In this document: positions 8,086 to 16,462 of the stretch, piece after piece
How the letters are laid out: every line of letters begins with the position of its first letter
Numbering within the stretch: the first letter of the stretch is position 1
Source of the DNA: Paraktedonobacter sp036384215
GTDB taxonomy: Bacteria; Chloroflexota; Ktedonobacteria; Ktedonobacterales; Ktedonobacteraceae
DNA length: 64,000 bases
Direction of reading: 5' to 3'
NCBI GenBank assembly: GCA_036384215.1
Contig: DASVMX010000558.1
Location: forward strand, 1-64,000
Position numbers and translations under genes: made by a program
Notes under the pieces: generated by a model
What the model was told of the DNA's origin: nothing
The model's database searches: none
What the model saw: only the letters and a program-made list of their open reading frames with translations

Positions 8086-8787
8086 ATGGACGAACACGCA
8101 AAAACGATGAAAGGAGCGAAAAAGATAACAGGCTTAAAAGCAAACAGACCCGCCCCTCGACGCATTTGGCTGGTGCGGCATGGCATGACGGAATGGAACA
8201 CACAGCAGCGTTACTGTGGGCACAGCGATATCCCTCTTTCACGCGAAGGACGCTTACAAGCTCACTGGCTGGCCCGCTATTTGCGCGCGGTAAACATCGG
8301 CGCTATCTATAGCAGCGACCTCTGGAGAGCGTATGAAACTGCTGAGATTATCACCAGCAAAAGAGAGCTTGCCTTGCCAATCCAGGCGTCAGCAGCCTGG
8401 CGGGAGATCCATTTCGGTACATGGGAAGGTTTAACATACGTGCAGATCGCGGCCAGCTTTCCTGAGCACCTGGATTTCTTTACCCATCCTGAACAGATCG
8501 CTCCTCCTGGAGGTGAAACACTGGAGAGCCTCCAGCAACGTGTCCTGGTCTCTCTTGCGCAAATCGTGGATGAGCAGGCAGAGGATATCCTGATCGTCAG
8601 TCATGGCGGCCCGCTGCGCGTTCTGCTCAGTAGTTGCCTGGGCATGTCACTTGCTCGTCAATGGCAGATCTCCATTGACCCGGGCTCGCTCAGCGCACTC
8701 GACCTTGTTGCGCCGTCGGACTCACAGGTACCATTGGGCACACTTGCGCTGCTCAATCTACAAGAATCACCTGTATTGCACATCTGA
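8086..8787 (+). CDS. histidine phosphatase, alpha-ribazole phosphatase-like
   Basis: 233-residue member of the phosphoglycerate mutase/histidine phosphatase superfamily. The catalytic LVRHGMTEWN motif lies near residues 28-37, the usual GHSDIPLSREG and IYSSDLWRAYETAEII blocks follow, and the second histidine is in ILIVSHGGPLRVLL. Its position directly before cobS and cobU supports the CobC role: removing phosphate from alpha-ribazole-5'-phosphate or adenosylcobalamin-5'-phosphate in late B12 assembly. The start is uncertain. ATG at 8086 gives a normal N-terminus, while the frame is open back to 7948 and another ATG lies at 8107; none has a strong ribosome site. It ends 49 bp before the chosen cobS start. 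A general sugar-phosphate phosphatase is possible but less likely in this context. Confidence 0.82.
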   Translation: MDEHAKTMKGAKKITGLKANRPAPRRIWLVRHGMTEWNTQQRYCGHSDIPLSREGRLQAHWLARYLRAVNIGAIYSSDLWRAYETAEIITSKRELALPIQASAAWREIHFGTWEGLTYVQIAASFPEHLDFFTHPEQIAPPGGETLESLQQRVLVSLAQIVDEQAEDILIVSHGGPLRVLLSSCLGMSLARQWQISIDPGSLSALDLVAPSDSQVPLGTLALLNLQESPVLHI

Positions 8788-8836
8788 CAGAGAAAAAACC
8801 ATGATGCGAGAAAAACAGAACAAGAGGAATGTTCTC

Positions 8837-9592
8837 ATGCGCCAGTATCTCAAACTGCTCGCGGCTACCAGCTTCCTCTCGACGCTGCCCTTACCTGGTA
8901 GCAGGCTGCTGGCGAAACTCGATGCTACCGATGTTTTGCTAGGAGGCGAATATTTTCCCCTGGTTGGTTTGATGCTCGGTGGTGTGCTCTGGCTCCTGGT
9001 CCTGCTCAGCGCGCCGCTGGTCCCCCAGCTGCTGCTGACTGCGTTCCTGGTTGTCACATTGGTCTTGCTAACAGGTGGCCTGCATCTTGATGGGCTAATG
9101 GACAGCTGCGACGGCCTGTTTGGCGGGTTCACCCGCGAACGAAAATTGGAGGTCATGCGTGATAGCCGGCTCGGGAGCTTCGGCGTGTTAGGGGGTGCCT
9201 GCACGCTCCTGCTCAAATTCGCCTGTCTTGCCAGCCTGCACGAGCATTCGTTGCCGGTCGTTTTGCTGGTCACGCTGCCATCTTCACGCTGGGGCATGGT
9301 CCTTGCTCTTCGAACCTTTCCCTCCGCACGCGCGACTGGTCTGGGCGCAACCTTCCGCCAGACGGTGACACTTCCGACGCTGATCATAGCCGGTGTATGT
9401 GCCCTGGCTATTGTCCTGGTAAGCGCGCAACTCGCCGGTCTGCTGGTCTGGGGTACAGTAACACTTACAACTCTGACGCTGGGGATCTGGATCACCAGGC
9501 AGTTGGGCGGGCTGACTGGCGATACTTATGGAGCGATTGCGGAGATTACGGAGATTACTGGTCTGCTCACTTTCGTTCTGTTGCATTTTTAA
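8837..9592 (+). CDS. cobS: adenosylcobinamide-GDP ribazoletransferase (cobalamin synthase)
   Basis: 251-residue integral membrane enzyme joining adenosylcobinamide-GDP to alpha-ribazole (or its phosphate) to give adenosylcobalamin (or its phosphate). Family signatures are the N-terminal AATSFLSTLPLPG, GEYFPLVGLMLGG and the acidic motif GGLHLDGLMDSCDGLFGG, followed by RKLEVMRDSRLGSFG, with several hydrophobic helices throughout. AAGAGGA seven bases before ATG 8837 favours this start; an ATG pair at 8801 and 8804 with a weaker AGAG site would add about 12 residues. The order phosphatase-cobS-cobU forms the nucleotide-loop assembly part of B12 synthesis. The B12 riboswitch lies downstream, so these three genes are not under it. 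Confidence 0.93.
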   Translation: MRQYLKLLAATSFLSTLPLPGSRLLAKLDATDVLLGGEYFPLVGLMLGGVLWLLVLLSAPLVPQLLLTAFLVVTLVLLTGGLHLDGLMDSCDGLFGGFTRERKLEVMRDSRLGSFGVLGGACTLLLKFACLASLHEHSLPVVLLVTLPSSRWGMVLALRTFPSARATGLGATFRQTVTLPTLIIAGVCALAIVLVSAQLAGLLVWGTVTLTTLTLGIWITRQLGGLTGDTYGAIAEITEITGLLTFVLLHF

Positions 9593-9615
9593 CAAGAAAA
9601 GCGTTTTTATAAGGC

Positions 9616-10293
9616 ATGACACATATGACACAGCAACCTCAATCTGAGCTCTCTTCCGGGCAGAAGAACGGGGCCAGGCTTATCTTGATTCTGGGGGGAG
9701 CCCGCAGCGGCAAGAGTACGTTCGCGGAGACGCTGGCTGCTCAAAGTGGCCAATCTGTCGCGTTTATTGCCACAGCAACTGGAGATGACGAGGAGATGCG
9801 CGCGCGTATTGCGCGCCACCAGGTCACACGTCCTCGGACATGGCACACGTTTGAAGAACCTCTTGATCTGCCCGGTGTTGTGCGTCGTGCCAGCACAATG
9901 GCCGATGTATTATTGCTGGACTGTCTGACCCTCTGGACTTCCAACTGGCTGCTTCAGCATACGAACCAGACCAACCCCGAGACAGTGTTCCCAGATCAAC
10001 TTTTAAGCGAACATGCGCTCAAAGAAATCGATGAATTGCTAGCAGTGATACGCTCCCTCTCCACTCATCAGACGCTGATCGTTATTTCAAACGAGGTCGG
10101 ACTGGGCGTGGTGCCTGCCTATCCGCTTGGGCGCGCCTATCGCGACACGCTTGGCTACGTTAACCAGCGCCTGGCCCATGCCGCCGAACACGTGTATCTG
10201 CTGGTAGCAGGCATACCGGTGGATCTGAAACGCCTCCAAGAAGAAGTCAGTTGGCGATCATTTGACAACAGCAATCGGCCCGGCATATACTAA
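9616..10293 (+). CDS. cobU: adenosylcobinamide kinase / adenosylcobinamide-phosphate guanylyltransferase
   Basis: 225-residue bifunctional enzyme that phosphorylates adenosylcobinamide and transfers GMP to it, making the CobS substrate. The P-loop LILGGARSGKSTFAE spans residues 24-38, the guanylylation region with a conserved His is RIARHQVTRPRTWHTFEEP (64-82), and LLLDCLTLWTSNWL and VISNEVGLGVVPAYPLGR follow, all typical of CobU. It begins 23 bp after cobS with AAGG before the ATG. A second in-frame ATG three codons in is an equally good start. The 20-odd residue N-terminal extension before the P-loop is longer than in enteric CobU. The stop is 28 bp before the riboswitch. Confidence 0.94.
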   Translation: MTHMTQQPQSELSSGQKNGARLILILGGARSGKSTFAETLAAQSGQSVAFIATATGDDEEMRARIARHQVTRPRTWHTFEEPLDLPGVVRRASTMADVLLLDCLTLWTSNWLLQHTNQTNPETVFPDQLLSEHALKEIDELLAVIRSLSTHQTLIVISNEVGLGVVPAYPLGRAYRDTLGYVNQRLAHAAEHVYLLVAGIPVDLKRLQEEVSWRSFDNSNRPGIY

Positions 10294-10321
10294 CGTCGTT
10301 ATTCTTTACCAGAATAGTCCT

Positions 10322-10510
10322 CATTGGGTGGCCTGCTTTGCAGGCAGAATAGGGAAGCCGGTGTGAAATCCGGCGCAGTCTCACGCGCTACTGTAACTGG
10401 CGAGTGGTCATCTCACAGTCTTCTACCAGGGAAGACAAGCCACTGTTCACAATCGAATGGGAAGGCGAGTTGAATCACATTTGAAGCCGGAAGCCAGGAG
10501 ACCTGCCCAA
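10322..10510 (+). promoter_or_regulatory. cobalamin (B12) riboswitch
   Basis: The leader holds the conserved AGGGAAGCCGGTGTGAAATC block (10351-10370) followed by CCGGCGCAGTC, the GGGAAGACAAGCCACTG segment near 10430-10445, and the B12 box GCCAGGAGACCTGCC (10493-10507). Their order and spacing match the adenosylcobalamin riboswitch core. A further 176 nt of leader before the btuF-like start includes a small hairpin at 10511-10526 (TGAG..CTCA) and GGAGGG before the ATG. B12 binding would repress expression; whether by termination or by ribosome-site masking is not clear, as I see no obvious intrinsic terminator. Confidence 0.93.
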
Positions 10511-10686
10511 TGAGATAGGCTTCTCATCCTTCGCGTAAGAGGAACCAGCTACCGAAGCAATGCTGTGCACTGTGAAGGCGAAACCATCGCTTCCTAAGCA
10601 TCTGCTACTGTTCATCTCCGGTTGGTCTCTACTCCTCCACGCAAGGAGACAACGAGCGTTTTCATAACCACGGAGGGTTAAACTCG

Positions 10687-11709
10687 ATGTTCTCCCATTT
10701 TTTCGGACGACCATGCTGGTCGTTTACCAGGCCACAAACCTTGCACTGTATCTGTTCTTTCTTGCTTGTGCTCATGCTTTGTCTCTTCTTTACTGCTTGC
10801 GGACAAAGCACATCTACCACACCGCCAACGGCCACCTCAACCGTTGCGTACGATTTCTATGGGAGGCCGCTGACCTTTCCGGTTACCGCCCCCCAGCGCA
10901 TCATCTCGCTTTCGCCGAGTATGAGTGAAATCCTCGGTGCGCTCCATCTGGATGACCATGTAGTTGGGGTAGACTATTACACCACTTTTCCAGCCAGTTT
11001 TTCCCATAAAAAGAAAATTTCGAGCGCTGATGGGACCTATAATGCTGAGCAGATTGTGGAGTTGAAACCTGATCTGATACTCAGTGACGGTGGCCTGACG
11101 AAAACAACTGATAGCAAACTGACAGCCCTGGGTTTACGCGTTGTTGATCTGCCCAACACTTCTCTGGCTCAGGTTTTACAAAAAATCGTGCTGGTGGGTC
11201 GATTGACGCTCACTGATCGCACTGCCCAGGCGCTGGTAAATTCATTGCAGCAGCAGATCACGTCCATCAAACACACAGTTGCAGGCACGGCAGCCCCTAA
11301 AGTTCTGCTGGAAGTCGATGACAGTACGCCGGGGAAGCCCTATGTCTTTGGTGGTGGTTCCTTTGGCGATGAATTGATACAAGATGCCAACGGCAGCAAT
11401 ATCTTTCACGATAACGTCAGTGGCGGCGGGTATCCCCAGGTGAGCGATGAGGCTATTATTGCGGCGAACCCACAATTTATCGTCTTAACCGAAGACCCGG
11501 CCTATGGCGGACAACCCGCGCAAGTCTACAAGCGGCCCGACTGGGGTAGCATCGATGCATTGAAATTGCATAAGGTCTATGCCCTCAACGTGAATATCAT
11601 GCAGCACCCCAGCCAACGCCTGGTCGATGGCTTGCGCTGTCTGGCACAGATTCTGCATCCGACGAAGTTTTCTGGTGCACTCCCCACCTATTGCACGGGA
11701 ACGATCTGA
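10687..11709 (+). CDS. BtuF-like ABC transporter substrate-binding lipoprotein (B12 or cobinamide)
   Basis: 340-residue periplasmic-binding-type lipoprotein of class III (BtuF/FhuD/TroA fold). A hydrophobic signal ends in the lipobox LFFTAC with lipidated Cys38, then a Thr/Pro-rich tether. The binding domain has RIISLSPSMSEILGALHLDD (69-88), VVGVDYYTTFP and IVELKPDLILSDGG, as in corrinoid-binding BtuF proteins. Direct control by the B12 riboswitch strongly supports a corrinoid ligand. GGAGGG lies about nine bases before the ATG. No BtuC or BtuD subunit is encoded in the window, so they must be elsewhere. The TGA stop overlaps the next ATG (TGATG), implying coupled translation with the NCS1 permease. 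Confidence 0.9.
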   Translation: MFSHFFGRPCWSFTRPQTLHCICSFLLVLMLCLFFTACGQSTSTTPPTATSTVAYDFYGRPLTFPVTAPQRIISLSPSMSEILGALHLDDHVVGVDYYTTFPASFSHKKKISSADGTYNAEQIVELKPDLILSDGGLTKTTDSKLTALGLRVVDLPNTSLAQVLQKIVLVGRLTLTDRTAQALVNSLQQQITSIKHTVAGTAAPKVLLEVDDSTPGKPYVFGGGSFGDELIQDANGSNIFHDNVSGGGYPQVSDEAIIAANPQFIVLTEDPAYGGQPAQVYKRPDWGSIDALKLHKVYALNVNIMQHPSQRLVDGLRCLAQILHPTKFSGALPTYCTGTI

Positions 11710-13184
11710 TGAACACAAAAGCACACAACATGAGCGAACACAACCAACAGCCTGAGACCGATCGAGTCTGGGCCATTGAATTACATGGGATCGAGCCGAT
11801 TGCTGATACAGAGCGACATGGCAGGCCATTTGAACTCTTCTGGATCTGGTTTGCCGCCAATATTGGCGTGCTGGGCATTGTCTATGGCGGCCTGATGGCT
11901 GACTTCTCTCTGAATCTGTGGCAAAGTCTCCTGATTGCGTTGCTGGCCCCGGCTCTCTCGTTCCTGCTGGTTGGAGCCTTGAGTCTGGCCGGAACATGGG
12001 GAGGAGCACCAATGCTCACGCTGTCGCGCGCCTGCTTTGGCACACGTGGCAATCTCATCCCCACATTGGTCAGTTGGATCAGCCTGGTGGGTTGGGAGGT
12101 TATCTCTGTCGTCACTGCGGCCTATGCTCTGCTGGGTCTGTTGAATCTGGCCGGTCTGCCCACAACGACATTGTGGACAGTTGTCAGTCTGGTGGTGATA
12201 GCAGTGCTGATAGTCGCCAGTGGCCTGTTGGGACATGCCACACTCGTCTGGATCCAGCGTGCGGCAACGTGGGTCTTCGGCCTGCTAACGCTGCTCATCG
12301 TGGTCTTTCTGGTGAGCCGCACCCACTGGTCAACAGTGCTCGCGGCCCCGCCTGGTTCCTGGAATACAGGGATGCTGGCGACGTTGAGCATCATCATCGC
12401 TGGCACAGGCATTGGCTGGACCAACGCAAGCGCCGATTACACGCGCTATCTCCCACGACAATCCAAAGGCAGCGCCATCATCTGGTGGACGGTGCTTGGC
12501 TCGTCGCTGCCCCTGTTCGTGCTGATTATGGTTGGGATGCTGCTCTCCAGCGATGTGCAGGGGCTCTTCAGCGCGGCCAATCCAATACAGATCATTGGCA
12601 ACGCCTTGCCCACCTGGATGGCTGTACCTTATCTACTCACCTCTATTGGAGGTCTTATCGCTGGGGCAGATCTGTCGATCTATTCATCAGGGTTAAATGT
12701 GTTAGCTATGGGCGTCAAATTGAAGCGCTATCAAACGGTGCTCATCGATGGAGTGCTGATAGTTGCCGGCTCAGTTTATGTGATGTTGATCGCGCAGAAT
12801 TTCCTGGCGCCATTCGTGAGCTTCTTGCAGTTATTGGCCGATGGGCTAACCACCTGGGCTGCAGTCTTTCTGGTCGATATGCTCACCCGACGTACCTACG
12901 ACACGGCTGGCTTAGCACAAACGAAGCCTGGTAGTCGCTACTTTTATACTGGCGGTGTGCGTTGGTCTACGCTCATTGCCTGGATGTTCGGCATGCTTGT
13001 CAGCCTGGCCTTCACCGTCTCACCCTGGTTTCGTGGTCCCCTTGCCCTTGGGGTCTTCGCCACAAGCAGTCTGGGTTACTTGATCGGCTTTGTCGTCAGC
13101 GCCCTCGCTACCTGGGGACTCTTCGCGCTCACACCGCAGAAACAGACGAGTCCTGTGCTTCCGTCGGAAGAAAGAGGAGCATAA
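11709..13184 (+). CDS. NCS1-family nucleobase/cytosine permease-like transporter
   Basis: 491-residue inner-membrane transporter of the NCS1 family (CodB/purine-cytosine permease type) with about 12 hydrophobic segments. An N-terminal soluble part (ETDRVWAIELHGIEPI) is followed by FWIWFAANIGVLGIVYG, GAPMLTLSRACFGTRGNLIP (typical NCS1 substrate-site loop) and GIGWTNASADYTRYLP. Family members co-transport nucleobases, allantoin, hydantoins or thiamin with Na+ or H+. The start ATG overlaps the btuF-like stop by one base, and the TAA stop overlaps the PfkB start by one base. It is therefore in the B12 riboswitch operon, which suggests a substrate tied to cobalamin, such as a benzimidazole base or alpha-ribazole. 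That substrate is inference only; cytosine or a nucleoside remains possible. Confidence 0.85.
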   Translation: MNTKAHNMSEHNQQPETDRVWAIELHGIEPIADTERHGRPFELFWIWFAANIGVLGIVYGGLMADFSLNLWQSLLIALLAPALSFLLVGALSLAGTWGGAPMLTLSRACFGTRGNLIPTLVSWISLVGWEVISVVTAAYALLGLLNLAGLPTTTLWTVVSLVVIAVLIVASGLLGHATLVWIQRAATWVFGLLTLLIVVFLVSRTHWSTVLAAPPGSWNTGMLATLSIIIAGTGIGWTNASADYTRYLPRQSKGSAIIWWTVLGSSLPLFVLIMVGMLLSSDVQGLFSAANPIQIIGNALPTWMAVPYLLTSIGGLIAGADLSIYSSGLNVLAMGVKLKRYQTVLIDGVLIVAGSVYVMLIAQNFLAPFVSFLQLLADGLTTWAAVFLVDMLTRRTYDTAGLAQTKPGSRYFYTGGVRWSTLIAWMFGMLVSLAFTVSPWFRGPLALGVFATSSLGYLIGFVVSALATWGLFALTPQKQTSPVLPSEERGA

Positions 13185-14140
13185 TGCAACAACTTGCACG
13201 TCCGCGTCGTCTCGTGCTTGTGGGCAGCGTCCTCGTCGATATTCTCATGTACGTGGACCGGCTGCCAGAACGCGGAGGTGATACCATCGCACGACAAACA
13301 CTGCTCACAAGCGGCGGGGGCTTCAACGTGTTGATCGGAGCCATGCGTCTGGGTCTGCCCGCCAGTTACGCTGGACGCGTTGGCAACGGGCCAATGGGCG
13401 CGCAAGTAATGGCTGCCCTGACCATGGCCAACATCCCGTTGCTCTTACCGCGTGTGAGAGGCGAGGACACCGGTTTCGATGTTGGCCTGGCCGAAGCCAG
13501 TGCAGAGCACACCTTCGTGACCGCGCCCGGCTGCGAATCGCGGCTCTCACTGCACGATTTACAGTCCATCCTCCTCCAGCCCGGAGATGCTATCTATGTT
13601 TCTGGCTATGAGCTGGTCTATCCAGTCTCGGGGGCCTCGCTCGAAACCTGGCTCCCAGAACTGGCTCAAGAGCATTTGCTGGTGATCGATCCTGGCCCAC
13701 TCGTCTTGGAAATCCCTGACAAGCGTCTGGCCAGTGTCCTGGCCCGTACCAACATCCTGAGCCTCAATGCCCGAGAACTGGGCTTGCTCACAGGTCTGGC
13801 GGACCTCGCAACGGCGACCCGCTCTCTGGCAGCATATCTCGCACCCGGTGGCTTTGTGGTCGCACGCATGGGAGAGCAAGGCTGCTGGTTGGCGAGTACA
13901 ACCCTGGAGCCGTTGCATCTTCCAACGCGGCCAGCACACGTCGTTGATACAACTGGAGCTGGTGACGCCCATGTTGCCGCCCTCCTGGCCCGGCTCGCTA
14001 TGGGAGATGAGATCCAAACGGCGACATATGTAGCCAATATCGCCGCATCTCTGGCTATTGAACATCTTGGCCCGGCGACCTGTCCAACAGCGCAAGAATT
14101 GCAGGCGGCGTTGCAAAGCGCAACAGATCAGCCGCGCTGA
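13184..14140 (+). CDS. PfkB-family sugar/nucleoside kinase
   Basis: 318-residue ribokinase-like enzyme transferring phosphate from ATP to a hydroxymethyl group. It has PfkB signature 1 as SGGGFNVLIGAMRLG (43-57) and signature 2 as DTTGAGDAHVAALLARL (255-271) with the catalytic base Asp261; SLNARELGLLTG is the usual third block. GAGGAG lies directly before the ATG, which overlaps the permease TAA (TAATG). It is the last gene of the riboswitch-led trio. A PfkB kinase paired with an NCS1 permease usually means import and phosphorylation of a nucleoside or sugar. In this setting alpha-ribazole or another B12 building block is an attractive but unproved substrate. The N-terminus is intact and the length is normal. 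Confidence 0.86.
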   Translation: MQQLARPRRLVLVGSVLVDILMYVDRLPERGGDTIARQTLLTSGGGFNVLIGAMRLGLPASYAGRVGNGPMGAQVMAALTMANIPLLLPRVRGEDTGFDVGLAEASAEHTFVTAPGCESRLSLHDLQSILLQPGDAIYVSGYELVYPVSGASLETWLPELAQEHLLVIDPGPLVLEIPDKRLASVLARTNILSLNARELGLLTGLADLATATRSLAAYLAPGGFVVARMGEQGCWLASTTLEPLHLPTRPAHVVDTTGAGDAHVAALLARLAMGDEIQTATYVANIAASLAIEHLGPATCPTAQELQAALQSATDQPR

Positions 14141-14384
14141 CAACGAGCAACAGCGCGGCATGAAAAGCCACGTCTCGGCTCGTCATGCGCGTCTTGAGGC
14201 AAAGGAGCCTTCCAGACCCGCTCAGTCCATTGTAGGGCGCATGGCCTGTGCCACAATCTGGTGGGATCTCTGTTTCAAAACGGTTTGGCCCAAAAAGAAC
14301 GTATGTATGAGTCATCCCGGATGTTTGAAACGTCATGCGCTGGAAGCGCACCACTCTTGATGAGGTTTTTACATGACCTCAGAA

Positions 14385-14547
14385 GATACCGTTGGTAAAC
14401 TCTCATCTGGACTCCTCAGCACCTGCGGTGCTTCGCCCAGAGTTTTAAGGATGCTGGCTGATTGGGCGGCCCGTGGCCGCCCAATCAGCCAGCATCCTTA
14501 AAAAAAAGAGCTCCGCTGCGCGGAGCGAGGGGTTTACCAACGGTATC
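14385..14547. repeat. cloverleaf-shaped inverted-repeat element
   Basis: A perfect outer stem (14385-14400 with 14532-14547, 16 bp) encloses three hairpins, each with a 3-nt loop: 14418-14432 (6 bp), 14443-14503 (29 bp) and 14510-14526 (7 bp). The symmetrical four-way layout without a coding frame looks like a palindromic mobile repeat or a structured RNA rather than a simple terminator. Apart from it and the terminator hairpin inside it, 14141-14762 shows no gene. Confidence 0.6.
14443..14503. terminator. 29-bp perfect hairpin with A/T flanks (bidirectional terminator-like)
   Basis: Bases 14443-14471 pair perfectly with 14475-14503 around a CGT loop. The arms begin with TTTT and end with a run of A, so transcripts arriving from the right (towards lower coordinates) would end in U-rich RNA. 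It lies between the rightward PfkB gene and the leftward YwbE gene and could end the YwbE-side transcript. It is nested in the larger element at 14385-14547. Confidence 0.6.
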
Positions 14548-14762
14548 GGATGTTTGAGCTTGACTGCGCTCAAAGGCCCCTTAAAATCTCCTGAGGAGCA
14601 AGGAATAGGTACATGAGAGAGGTGCTCTCTCTGAGAAGGAGCTGTCATATCAGGGAGACGTGAGAGCACCATACCACGTGTTATGATCAGTTTTCGTGTG
14701 CACTCAGTTCAAACGAAAACCCCAGCGTTGGAAATGGAGCAAGGTCATCCTTGTGTAGCATG

Positions 14763-14960
14763 CTACTCCTCGATTTTCTTTACGCGTCCAACCTGTCCAT
14801 CGACAAGCCGTACCTTGATCCCATGTGGGTGAGAAGCGGAGTTGGTCAAAATGTCCTTGACGACCCCTCGGGTCAGTTTTCCTGTTCGCTGGTCTTGCTT
14901 GAGAACGATTGACACTTCGATTCCCGAACGTATATCTTGACGGATGCGTCCATCTGGCAT
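14763..14960 (-). CDS. YwbE family protein
   Basis: 65-residue basic protein of the YwbE family (DUF2196). Almost the entire length is the family core: GIEVSIVLKQDQRTGKLTRG, VVKDILTNSASHPHGIKVRL and DGQVGRVKKIEE. The fold resembles a KOW/SH3-like strand set, and the function is unknown in all members; a nucleic-acid role is often presumed from the charge. The ATG ending at 14960 (MPDGRIRQDI) matches the family start and has AGGAG upstream at a long spacing. The frame is open to 15050, but the added residues do not resemble the family. It is a single-gene unit. Confidence 0.85.
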   Translation of the reverse strand: MPDGRIRQDIRSGIEVSIVLKQDQRTGKLTRGVVKDILTNSASHPHGIKVRLVDGQVGRVKKIEE

Positions 14961-15227
14961 TCCGTTTCGCTTTCTCCTGCCATCCCTGGGAAAATGGATG
15001 TCTCCTTTTCCCAGAGCAGATTTCAAGTGTTTCCTGATGCTCACAATCACACGTTGGAGGGTACATCACCATCCAGAGCAACACACTCGCATTGTACCAC
15101 GAGAAATCTACCCGTGGGTATGATGTTGCGTCTTTTTTCAGGAACGTTTCCAGCAGAGGAAACGGTATTGTCAACTTACATTTTTATCTTGATGAGTTTT
15201 CACCCTCATCGTTTTCTGCTTTAGAGC

Positions 15228-15494
15228 TTATCCGGAAACTGAAAGACGATCACATTGCTGAAAACAAATGAGCGCACAAGCCAACTTGAGAAACGCCTCA
15301 TAAGGGGCGGCGAGCTTCTCCCAACGGATCAAAAGTGTTGTTCTTCCTCGTCCCCTTCCAGCCAGGGTTGATGCGTTCTCGTCAAAAGCAGGGGTGCAGG
15401 GGACGGCGAGTCCCTGCCGGAGCACGAGGTGTCCTCGGAAAAACCGCTTTTTTTGTGAGCGAGCCGCCGCAGGCAGCGAGTTCGGAGAACACAT
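15228..15494 (-). mobile_element. IS5-like transposase, C-terminal relic
   Basis: The reverse-strand frame ends with TTLLIRWEKLAAPYEAFLKL followed by ACALICFQQC. This resembles the LIRWEKK..NYLAFLHFACALI tail of IS5-family DDE transposases. The stop is followed within a few bases by GAGCTTATCCGG (15224 region), which looks like an IS terminal repeat. Upstream residues do not match a transposase catalytic core, so only one end of the element remains and other sequence is fused to it. The stretch 14961-15562 holds no other gene. Confidence 0.5.
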
Positions 15495-15562
15495 AAACCC
15501 TGAGGATAGTCGGAAGTCTCTCCTTGCGCTCTGGGACTGAGATTTTTCTCTGACTCAACTCT

Positions 15563-16462
15563 TTAGAAAGGGCGCTGACCATAGACCAGGACATACGGGA
15601 CGCTCATCTGCAACTGGTCATATTCTGCGACTGAGAGAGCGAGCACCCGATCAAACTCCGAAGTTGCAACGCCGAGGTGCGAGATGATTAGCGGCTTCAG
15701 AGCCTGCATGCCAGCCACGCCGTTGGTCTGCATCCCGGTTCCAACTTCCCCGCCCCATTTTCCCACCGGGATCGCGATCTGCCGCTGCACCACATTGCTC
15801 AACCCGGCCCGGCGCAGTTCTTCCGCTAATGGCGGCACCTGGCCACACTCAATGCCTCGCTGATGCCCCAGTTCGATGATCCAGTTGCTCAGCTGCCTCG
15901 TCATCGGTCCCATGTTCTCAGAAGCGAGCTGTGTTTCGACGACCTCGACCCAGCCGCCTGCCCGTGTGACCCGCACCAGTTCACGCAGCACACCCGGCCA
16001 GGCCTGCGCGGGAATCGCCAGCACCAGGAAACGCTGATGGACGAAGTCAAACTGCTGATCGGGAAAAGGGAGTCCCTTGAGTACGTCTGCCTGGAGAAAC
16101 TGGTAATTTGCCGGAGGTGATAACGCCCCGACCGGCGGTTCGATCAGATCGCAAGCCATCACCGTGGCCTCTGGAAAGGCTTGTGCTATCTCAAAGGCCC
16201 AGAGCCCCGTCCCGCAACCGACGTCCAGAATAGTGCCTGGCTGCGTGAGCGGAGCCAGATAATTGTTCTGCAGAACCGCTTTCAGCAGAATATGCTGCAA
16301 ATCCAGACGGTTCTGTTCCTGGATATCTTTGGGGAGAAGATACGGGGTAGTGACAGAGATAGGTTGTCCGTCAACGATCACAACGGATTGGGTGCTTGCT
16401 TGAGTTCCAGCGCGGTCTGCGCCGCTCTGCCGAGGCGGCGACTTCTTTCGAAAGGGTCCCAT
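15563..16462 (-). CDS. class I SAM-dependent methyltransferase
   Basis: 299-residue cytoplasmic methyltransferase with the Rossmann-like fold. Motif I is GTILDVGCGTGLWAFEIAQA, the acidic residue after strand 2 is in VMACDLIEPP, and LPFPDQQFDFVHQRF is the post-motif region. LRELVRVTRAGGWVEVVE corresponds to motif III. The layout is that of UbiE/Methyltransf_11-like proteins acting on small molecules; the substrate is not predictable. AAGGAG ends nine bases before the ATG at 16462 and overlaps an alternative upstream ATG (16480), so 16462 is preferred. It stands alone and is followed by topB on the same strand after about 250 bp (topB lies upstream in transcription). Confidence 0.85.
   Translation of the reverse strand: MGPFRKKSPPRQSGADRAGTQASTQSVVIVDGQPISVTTPYLLPKDIQEQNRLDLQHILLKAVLQNNYLAPLTQPGTILDVGCGTGLWAFEIAQAFPEATVMACDLIEPPVGALSPPANYQFLQADVLKGLPFPDQQFDFVHQRFLVLAIPAQAWPGVLRELVRVTRAGGWVEVVETQLASENMGPMTRQLSNWIIELGHQRGIECGQVPPLAEELRRAGLSNVVQRQIAIPVGKWGGEVGTGMQTNGVAGMQALKPLIISHLGVATSEFDRVLALSVAEYDQLQMSVPYVLVYGQRPF

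Noticed and set aside
8767..9495. Long reverse-strand open frame across cobS
   Set aside because: It is antisense to an enzyme with full family motifs, and its translation is Ser/Arg/Pro-rich without any recognisable motif.
11918..12934. 338-codon forward frame overlapping the NCS1 permease
   Set aside because: It lies in another frame of a well-supported membrane transporter gene, and its Cys/Trp/His-rich translation looks like a frame shadow.
4641..14547. Both inverted-repeat elements are 163 bp long, suggesting one family
   Set aside because: Their sequences and internal layouts differ completely, so the equal length is taken as coincidence.
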